Shown here: positions 58,168-64,000 of the stretch, piece after piece
Layout: each line of letters starts with the position of its first letter
Numbering within the stretch: position 1 is the stretch's first letter
NCBI GenBank assembly: GCA_964368455.1
Contig: CAYJAZ010000004.1
Coordinates: 95,254 to 159,253 of the forward strand
Reading direction: 5' to 3'
From: CAYJAZ01 sp964368455
GTDB lineage: Bacteria; Desulfobacterota; Desulfovibrionia; Desulfovibrionales; Desulfovibrionaceae
Length of the DNA: 64,000 nt
The notes under the pieces: model-generated
Database searches by the model: none
Seen by the model: the letters and a program-made list of their open reading frames with translations, nothing else
Told to the model about the DNA's origin: nothing
Position numbers and translations under genes: made by a program

Positions 58168-59487
58168 TTAGCCTGTTTCGCCAAGTAATCTATCTAAACA
58201 AAGGGCTACAGCCGCTCTGACAGAAAGATGATTATAAGGTGCAAATGCCCTCAATGGCGGAAGCATAGCGTCAAATTCACTCAGTAAGGAATTAGGTATG
58301 CCATGACTCGTGCCAAAAAGCAAGAGAATTGGTGCAGAATTTAAAACTTTTTTTACTTCTTCCCATGATGTTGGCTCTACAAGAGCTTTTCCCCTTTTAT
58401 GTGGGATTTGAGCAGAAGTGCCAACAATATATGGCTTCACTCCACTTCTTTCTTCAATCTCTCTTGCCGCATCTTGCCAAGAATAAGCATGACGCACTAA
58501 AGATAAAGCATCTTGCCTGTCCTTATTTGCCCTCGAGCCTTGCCCTGTCGTCCAATAATTCGTCAATGTATGCAAAAGTTTTATCTGATCTTCAATCGGC
58601 GTTACAGCATAAAAAGCATCTAATCCATATGTACAAGAAGATCTTGCTATATCGTGTATGTCAAGATTTGTGATAGATGAAGAACCAATTTCATTGTCTT
58701 TGAGCAATACTGGATGATGCAATAAAGCAAGTGAAAGATTTCTGCCAGCTCTTGCATATTCAACTTTTTTCAAGACTTCAATCTCGTCTCTTGAAAGAGC
58801 TTTTTTCTCAATTATATCAGGACGTATTGCTAAAGTCTTTGTCAAGGCTTCTTTTTTACGCCATTTTCCAATTTCAGCATGATTGCCAGAAAGCAATACC
58901 TGCGGAACCTCTTCATCTCTATAAAGAGGCGGTTTTGTATAGTGTGAATGCTCTAAAAGGCCAGAGCCATTAAAGGATTCCTCTTCAAAGGATTGCTCCT
59001 TACTCATAAAGTCAGGCAAAAGCCTTGCCGTCGCCTCTATAAGACAAAGTGCCGCAGCTTCGCCACCATTCAAAACATAATCACCCATAGAAATTTTTTC
59101 AATTTCAAAAATATCAAATAACCTTGCGTCAAAACCTTCGTATCTGCCACAAAGCAAGATCAATTCCTCTTCCTTTGACAATTCTTCCGCTTTTTTCTGC
59201 GTAAAAGGAATGCCATCCGGAGACAAAGCAATTATCTTCACCCTCTTTTTAGTCTTCACACTTTCAATAGATTCCAGCGTGTCCACAAGAGGTTGCAAAG
59301 TCATCAACATGCCCGCACCACCACCATAAGGCGTGTCGTCAACATTATTGTGTTTATCCGCCGTAAAATCACGCGGATTTAGAAAATCAAAGTTCACAAG
59401 CCCTTTTTCCCTAGCCTTAAACATAAGACTGTGCGAAAGAGGGCTTGTAAAAAAATCTGGGAAAAGTGTGAGAAGAGTATACTTCAT
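58168..59487 (-). CDS. trmD: tRNA (guanine-N1)-methyltransferase fused to a C-terminal RNA methyltransferase-like domain
   Basis: TrmD methylates G37 of tRNA. Residues 1-245 are the TrmD part: TLLTLFPDFFTSPLSHSLMF, DDTPYGGGAGMLM near 51-63, LILLCGRYEGFDARLFD near 108-124, and ISMGDYVLNGGEAAALCLIE near 131-150. Residues about 255-439 form a second domain (LSLALLHHPVLLKDNEIGSS, TNLDIHDIARSSCTYGLDAF, ILLLFGTSHGIPNSLL) of the RNA_methyltransf_4 SPOUT type. The fusion is known in Desulfovibrio-like bacteria, so it is informative on taxonomy, not unique. The length is 439 aa, against about 250 for plain TrmD. It starts 9 bp after adk. Confidence 0.93.
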   Translation of the reverse strand: MKYTLLTLFPDFFTSPLSHSLMFKAREKGLVNFDFLNPRDFTADKHNNVDDTPYGGGAGMLMTLQPLVDTLESIESVKTKKRVKIIALSPDGIPFTQKKAEELSKEEELILLCGRYEGFDARLFDIFEIEKISMGDYVLNGGEAAALCLIEATARLLPDFMSKEQSFEEESFNGSGLLEHSHYTKPPLYRDEEVPQVLLSGNHAEIGKWRKKEALTKTLAIRPDIIEKKALSRDEIEVLKKVEYARAGRNLSLALLHHPVLLKDNEIGSSSITNLDIHDIARSSCTYGLDAFYAVTPIEDQIKLLHTLTNYWTTGQGSRANKDRQDALSLVRHAYSWQDAAREIEERSGVKPYIVGTSAQIPHKRGKALVEPTSWEEVKKVLNSAPILLLFGTSHGIPNSLLSEFDAMLPPLRAFAPYNHLSVRAAVALCLDRLLGETG

Positions 59488-59496
59488 AAAGAAAAA

Positions 59497-60165
59497 TTAA
59501 ATCTGTGCAAGAAGTTTTTCTTTAATTTCATTAATTTCGCCTTCGCCATCTATTTCAATGTATTTAGTCTTGCCTTGTGCAGCTAAGTCTTTGAAATAAT
59601 AAGCAGCAGCTAAAGTACCATCTACTGAATTATAATAAATATCATGTCTTTTATTGATAGCATTTTCATCTAAATCATCTGCACGAGCTGAAAGTTCGCC
59701 TTCGCATACACGGCAAACATCGCCATGAGGCTTAATAGCATCAATAAAAATATTGTTTGGGTGATTATTGTTATTCTTACAAAGTCTTCTGCCCATAATT
59801 CTGTTTTTTGCAATTTCCCTAGGAAGCATGATTTCAACAACATAATCAAGTTGCATATCAGCTGCCTGTAAAGCTTCGTCTAATTTACGAGCCTGTTCCA
59901 TATTACGTGGAAAACCATCTAAAAGCCAACCAGCATCGCCAGTGTCTTTCAAAATGTCTAATATCATCGGAATAGTGATCTCATCAGGAACAAGTTCGCC
60001 CTTGTCCATATATTCCTTCGCTTGCAAACCAAGTGATGTTTTACCGCCTACATGCTTTCTGAAAACAGCACCAGATTCTATATGTGCAATACCAAATTTT
60101 TCCATTAATAAAGCACCCTGTGTGCCTTTACCACTACCATTTGGCCCAAAAATAAGAATATTCAT
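59497..60165 (-). CDS. adk: Adenylate kinase
   Basis: Interconverts AMP, ATP and ADP. The P-loop is IFGPNGSGKGTQGALL near 4-19, the NMP site IESGAVFRKH near 30-39, and GWLLDGFPRNMEQARKLDEAL near 80-100. The LID region carries CKNNNNHPNNIF and DVCRVCEGELSARADD, with cysteines that may bind zinc. The length is 222 aa from the ATG at 60165, which has GGGGG 5 bp upstream; an ATG at 60177 is too close. It is upstream of trmD. Confidence 0.94.
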   Translation of the reverse strand: MNILIFGPNGSGKGTQGALLMEKFGIAHIESGAVFRKHVGGKTSLGLQAKEYMDKGELVPDEITIPMILDILKDTGDAGWLLDGFPRNMEQARKLDEALQAADMQLDYVVEIMLPREIAKNRIMGRRLCKNNNNHPNNIFIDAIKPHGDVCRVCEGELSARADDLDENAINKRHDIYYNSVDGTLAAAYYFKDLAAQGKTKYIEIDGEGEINEIKEKLLAQI

Positions 60166-60249
60166 AAAAACCCCCAAGATATATATAAACTAGAATTAAA
60201 TACTCATAAAAGAGTAAACTACAAGATATTAAAAAGCAAGAAGGAAAAT

Positions 60250-60830
60250 GTGCCTCCGGCGGCCAAAGGAGTTGAACCCCTTTGGAAACCCCAATGAGGC
60301 AAGGTTAGTGCGGAGGGTGTCGGCTAAAGTAGTTTTTTATTTTTTTATTTGCGAAAAAGTTTTAAGAGTTTGAGGCTCTCGCCTCTCACTCTTAAATACT
60401 GTTTCGCTTTAAAATTTGAAAAGTCAGCTATTGTTGAAGTTCAAGTTGCCATTTGTCACTGCGTTCCAAATGTGACTGAATTTTTATAGATTGCCACAAT
60501 CGCATTTTGAGAAAATGCTCTTTCGCAATGACGAGTCTAGAACATTGTATTTACTACTGTCGATTTTATTACTTATTTTTTATCAACAGCAAAAAAGAAT
60601 TCACATTTGGAACGCAGTGACAAATGGTAAATTAAGCTCAATTATAATTAATTCCCCACTATTTTAAAGCGAAACAGTATTTAATGTTTTGGTGCGCAGC
60701 AGCAAAACTTTAAAACTTTTTCGCAAATAAAAAAAATATCTTTTTTCTTTAGCTAAATCCCTCTGTGCTTAACTTGCATATTCGGGTTTCCAAAGGGGGC
60801 ATGCCCCTTTGGCCGTCGGAGACAAAAAAC
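60250..60830. repeat. Large hairpin-rich repeat element, copy C (complete, both arms)
   Basis: The fullest copy. The left arm begins GCCTCCGGCGGCCAAAGGAG and includes TTTATTTGCGAAAAAGTTTT, TTAAATACTGTTTCGCTTTA and CCATTTGTCACTGCGTTCCA. The centre has ATTGCCACAATCGCATTTTG and TTTCGCAATGACGAGTCTAG. The right arm repeats these blocks in reverse complement and closes CCTTTGGCCGTCGGAGACAA. Left and right arms can pair over much of about 220 bp. Bases 60166-60249 hold nothing recognised. Confidence 0.85.
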
Positions 60831-60841
60831 AAATCAGTCGC

Positions 60842-60871
60842 AAAAAAGCCCACTCTTTCGAGCGGGCTATT
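60842..60871 (-). terminator. Terminator of rpoC
   Basis: Minus strand TAGCCCGCTC / GAGTGGGCTT with a GAAA loop and a T run. It lies beyond the duplicated rpoC end, so rpoC transcripts would carry the short repeat. Confidence 0.88.
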
Positions 60872-60888
60872 TTATTTATTTTACTAGA

Positions 60889-60922
60889 CTTATTCAGTAT
60901 CTATAAGAATTGGATTTTCTTC
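60889..60922 (-). repeat. Duplicated 3' end of rpoC (34 bp)
   Basis: Identical to 61022-61055, which encode the last ten residues (EENPILIDTE), the stop and 1 bp beyond of rpoC; direct orientation, 99 bp downstream. Confidence 0.95.
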
Positions 60923-61021
60923 GATTTAGATAGATTTTGGTGCAACTGCACACAAAATCCTCGCTTGTGAAAAACGCGGTTTTCACTTCGCTCGCTAAAG
61001 AAGTGCTTCGCTTTGCTCAGC
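60923..61021 (+). repeat. Short structured repeat, copy 3 (between duplicated rpoC ends)
   Basis: Plus strand order: GATTTTGGTGCA / TGCACACAAAATC hairpin, CCTCGCTT, GTGAAAA / TTTTCAC hairpin, TTCGCTCGCTAAAG, then GAAGTGCTTC. It shares layout and the TCGCTAAAG block with copies at 14915-15020 and 44450-44551. Confidence 0.75.
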
Positions 61022-61022
61022 C

Positions 61023-64000
61023 TTATTCAGTATCTATAAGAATTGGATTTTCTTCTAATTCTTCGAGGAATTTGTCAGGTTTTTCTTTTTGTTCTGGCAC
61101 ATTGATATCTTGGTTTACGTATTCACGGTAACCGGTACCAGCTGGTATGAGTCTACCTACGATAACGTTTTCTTTGAGTCCTCTGAGGTAATCTTGTTTA
61201 CCTTTGAGAGCTGCTTCTGTGAGAACTTTTGTAGTTTCTTGGAATGCAGCGGCTGAAACCCATGATGAAGTTGAGAGAGAAGCTTGAGTGATACCGAGAA
61301 CTAATGGTTCAGCGGTAGCAGGTTCTCTACCTTCGTTCATAACTCTTTCGTTTTCGAGTTTGAATTCTATTTTATCGACTTGCTCACCAACTAAGAAAGT
61401 TGTTCCGCCAGAATTTGTAACTGTGACTTTCTTGAGCATTTGACGCACGATGATTTCGATATGCTTATCATCGATAGTAACACCTTGGAAGCGGTAAACT
61501 TCTTGAATTTCGTCAACTAGGTAACGAGCAAGATATTTTTCGCCGCGAGCACGTAAGATATCGTGTAGTTCTGGATGTCCTTCTGTGAGTGGATCGCCTG
61601 CTTCAACAAAATCGTCGTCGAGAGCGATGATATGCTTACCTTTTGGGATAAGGTATTCTTTGATTTCACCAAATTCAGGTGTAACAATGATTTTACGCTT
61701 ACCTTTTGCTTCGCCAGCGTGCATAACAGTACCACCGATTTCAGAAACGACAGCCATATCTTTTGGCTTACGCACTTCAAAGAGTTCAGCAACACGTGGA
61801 AGACCACCAACGATATCCTTTGTTTTTGAAGCTTCACGTGGTTTACGTGCGATGATATCACCTGCTTCAATAGCTTGATCGTTTGTTACCATCAAGATAG
61901 CGCCAACTGGAAGTGAGTAGTTTGCACCACGTTCGGCACCTTCAATGCTACCAGGACGTTTACAAATTTCGCCTTGTTCGTCTACAAGTGAAATCATTGG
62001 ACGTAGGTTTGTTGTACGGTATTCAAGAATTGTTCTTGTTGTCTGACGAGTTGCCTCATCGATTTTTTCTTGAACAGTTCTTCCTTCGATGATGTCGGTA
62101 TATTTAACAATACCGCTCACTTCGGAGATAAATGGTTCGTTGAACGGATCCCATTCAGCAAGTGGAGCACCTGCTTTGATATCTTGCCCATCTTTTACAT
62201 ATAGACGTGCACCTTTTGGAAGTGTGTATTTTTCTCTTTCACGGCCTTGATCGTCGATGATAACGATTTGTGCACTTTTTGAAAGAACGAGTTCAACACC
62301 TTCTTTATTGATAACGCTTTGGATACGGTTTAATACAACCTTACCAGTGTATTTTGCTTCATAGCTAGAACGTGAAACAGTTGCAGTAGAAGCAGTACCA
62401 CCGATGTGGAAGGTACGCATTGTAAGCTGTGTTCCTGGTTCACCAATGGACTGAGCGGCAATTGTACCTACAGTTTCACCGATGTTTACCATATGTCCGC
62501 GAGCCAAGTCACGTCCATAACACATAGCACAGATACCGCGTTCTGATTGACAGGTAAGAGCTGAACGGATTGTTACAGTTGTAACAGCAGCATCTTCGAT
62601 TGTTTGTGCTTTTTTATCGTCGATAAGTGTATTTTCGTCAAAGATAACATTTGATGGATCGGCTGGATCGTATACTGGATAAAGGAGCACACGGCCGATA
62701 ATACGTTCACGTAATGGAACTTTTACTTCATTACCTTCAACTAAGGCTGACATTTCAACGCCGTCTACTGTGCCACAGTCAAATTCACCAATGATAACGT
62801 CTTGTACAACGTCAACTAATCTACGTGTCAAGTAACCAGAGTTTGCAGTTTTAAGCGCTGTATCGGCAAGACCTTTACGAGCACCGTGAGTTGAAGTGAA
62901 GTATTGAAGAACGGTAAGACCTTCACGGAAAGAAGCTGTAATTGGAGTTTCGATGATTTCACCAGATGGTTTTGCCATCAAACCACGCATACCAGCTAAT
63001 TGACGCATTTGGTCTTGGTTACCTCTAGCACCAGAATTAGACATCATAAAGATTGGATTGAATGATGGATTAAGTTCTGTTTTACCAGTTTTAGCGTCTA
63101 CCATTGTATCGTTTGAAATTTCTTTACTCATTTCATTTGATACGTCGTTAGTAGCCTTTGTCCATACGTCAACAACTTTATTGTATTTTTCTGTTACTGT
63201 GATGATACCTTCACGGTATTGTTTTTCGATTTCTTCAACTTCTGCAGTAGCTGTTGAAATGATATTTTTCTTTGTTGATGGAATGATTAAGTCTTTCACA
63301 CCAATTGTAATACCAGCACGAGTAGCGTTTTCGTATCCAAGTTCTTTTAATTTATCACAAAGGATAACAGTTGCTTTAATGCCTGCTTCGTTATAACAAG
63401 TGCCAACAAGCTTTGCTATTGTTTTCTTTGTAAGAACTAAGTTTACATTTTCAAATGAAAGTTCTGCTGGCAAGACTTGTGAAACCATAACACGACCTGG
63501 AGTTGTGTTATATGTTTTACCGTCTGGCATACGCACTTTAATACGAGCGTGCATTTCAACTTCATCTGCATCAAAAGCAGCGATAACTTCCCAAGGAGCA
63601 CAGAAAACCATGCCTTCGCCTTTGAGGAAAGAACGTTCTGCTGTCATGTAGTAAAGGCCAAGAACGATATCCTGTGATGGAATGATAACAGGTGAAGCGT
63701 TTGCAGGTGAGAGCACGTTATTTGTACTCATCATAAGAACACGACATTCAATCTGTGCTTCTACTGATAGAGGAACGTGAACAGCCATTTGGTCACCGTC
63801 AAAGTCAGCGTTATAAGCAGAACAGACGAGTGGGTGAAGCTGAATAGCCTTTCCTTCGATCAATAATGGTTCGAAAGCTTGAATACCAAGTCTATGCAAG
63901 GTTGGAGCACGGTTTAGGAGAATTGGGTATTCGCGTACGACTTCGGATAAGATATCCCATACTACCAATTCTTCTCTTTCCACCATTTTCTTTGCACTTT
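61023..64000 (-). CDS. rpoC: RNA polymerase beta' subunit, C-terminal two thirds (cut by window end)
   Basis: Catalytic subunit of RNA polymerase. The window edge cuts the gene upstream of AKKMVEREE; the frame is open to 64000. The active-site motif NADFDGDQM is near the start of the visible part, after ILLNRAPTLHRLGIQAFEPL. Bridge-helix/trigger-loop region LAGMRGLMAKPSGEIIETPI, the zinc motif CQSERGICAMCYGRDL, and VNIGETVGTIAAQSIGEPGT are intact. The C-terminus reads DYLRGLKENVIVGRLIPAGT, then GYREYVNQD, and ends ENPILIDTE. About 990 residues are visible. Its 3' end is duplicated downstream around a short repeat. Confidence 0.97.
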   Translation of the reverse strand, partial: SAKKMVEREELVVWDILSEVVREYPILLNRAPTLHRLGIQAFEPLLIEGKAIQLHPLVCSAYNADFDGDQMAVHVPLSVEAQIECRVLMMSTNNVLSPANASPVIIPSQDIVLGLYYMTAERSFLKGEGMVFCAPWEVIAAFDADEVEMHARIKVRMPDGKTYNTTPGRVMVSQVLPAELSFENVNLVLTKKTIAKLVGTCYNEAGIKATVILCDKLKELGYENATRAGITIGVKDLIIPSTKKNIISTATAEVEEIEKQYREGIITVTEKYNKVVDVWTKATNDVSNEMSKEISNDTMVDAKTGKTELNPSFNPIFMMSNSGARGNQDQMRQLAGMRGLMAKPSGEIIETPITASFREGLTVLQYFTSTHGARKGLADTALKTANSGYLTRRLVDVVQDVIIGEFDCGTVDGVEMSALVEGNEVKVPLRERIIGRVLLYPVYDPADPSNVIFDENTLIDDKKAQTIEDAAVTTVTIRSALTCQSERGICAMCYGRDLARGHMVNIGETVGTIAAQSIGEPGTQLTMRTFHIGGTASTATVSRSSYEAKYTGKVVLNRIQSVINKEGVELVLSKSAQIVIIDDQGREREKYTLPKGARLYVKDGQDIKAGAPLAEWDPFNEPFISEVSGIVKYTDIIEGRTVQEKIDEATRQTTRTILEYRTTNLRPMISLVDEQGEICKRPGSIEGAERGANYSLPVGAILMVTNDQAIEAGDIIARKPREASKTKDIVGGLPRVAELFEVRKPKDMAVVSEIGGTVMHAGEAKGKRKIIVTPEFGEIKEYLIPKGKHIIALDDDFVEAGDPLTEGHPELHDILRARGEKYLARYLVDEIQEVYRFQGVTIDDKHIEIIVRQMLKKVTVTNSGGTTFLVGEQVDKIEFKLENERVMNEGREPATAEPLVLGITQASLSTSSWVSAAAFQETTKVLTEAALKGKQDYLRGLKENVIVGRLIPAGTGYREYVNQDINVPEQKEKPDKFLEELEENPILIDTE

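Noticed and set aside
60937..61131. Small plus-strand frame between the rpoC end and its duplicate
   Set aside because: It is antisense to rpoC and built from the short repeat; no start signal.

Overview
The window is a low-G+C bacterial chromosome segment from a Gram-negative anaerobe-type organism. Several traits point to Desulfobacterota, most like the Desulfovibrionaceae: TrmD fused to a second SPOUT-like methyltransferase domain, a monomeric two-part aconitase of about 650 aa, the order leuA-leuC-leuD-leuB, a TupA tungstate-binding protein, a YedF-type selenium/sulfur protein, a C_GCAxxG_C_C protein, LpxI in place of LpxH, and a CJM1_0395-type SprA-like protein. This placement is an inference from gene content, not a measured phylogeny.

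Layout. 1-5.0 kb: proB (cut by the window start), a small membrane protein and thiE on the minus strand, then a compact mlaE-mlaF-mlaD lipid transporter operon facing a SprA-like gene. 5.2-14.1 kb: an EamA exporter, then a 7-kb block (LPS-kinase-like gene, comM, lepB, lplA, rlmB, mltD) bracketed by perfect 281-bp inverted repeats. 14.1-15.1 kb: a DinJ-type antitoxin with a frameshifted YafQ toxin, and tRNA-His. 15.1-29.3 kb: tupA, htrA, an fmdB zinc ribbon, DUF4390 plus an NtrY-like kinase, a SulP transporter, and an acn-ppiD-rodA-membrane protein operon. 29.3-43 kb: an orphan HlyD-like protein, gap, a GAF protein, a short DnaA-like ATPase, an M23 peptidase, a PqiC-like lipoprotein, alaS, proC, gmhB, proA, a hydrolase and a CYTH protein. 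43-48 kb: leucine biosynthesis. 48-51.5 kb: two convergent ArsR-linked units, ArsR-ArsP permease and ArsR / thioredoxin-CcdA. 51.6-54.6 kb: a four-gene redox operon with one unrecognised protein. 54.7-60.2 kb: lpxI-rsmI-yraN-rnhB-rplS-trmD-adk on the minus strand. 61-64 kb: the C-terminal two thirds of rpoC.

Most genes are ordinary housekeeping functions: proline (proB, proC, proA scattered over 41 kb) and leucine synthesis, envelope building (mla, rodA, mltD, M23, lpxI, gmhB), protein export and quality control (lepB, htrA, ppiD), and RNA modification (rlmB, rsmI, trmD). The unusual content is mainly non-coding. There is a large hairpin-rich repeat family (three copies) with covarying stems. 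There is also a short, roughly 100-bp family with covarying hairpins (three copies), two of which sit between duplicated 3' ends of leuD and rpoC. A 14-bp duplication breaks yafQ. A 100-N gap in lpxI is flanked by an exact 55-bp repeat and looks like an assembly artefact.
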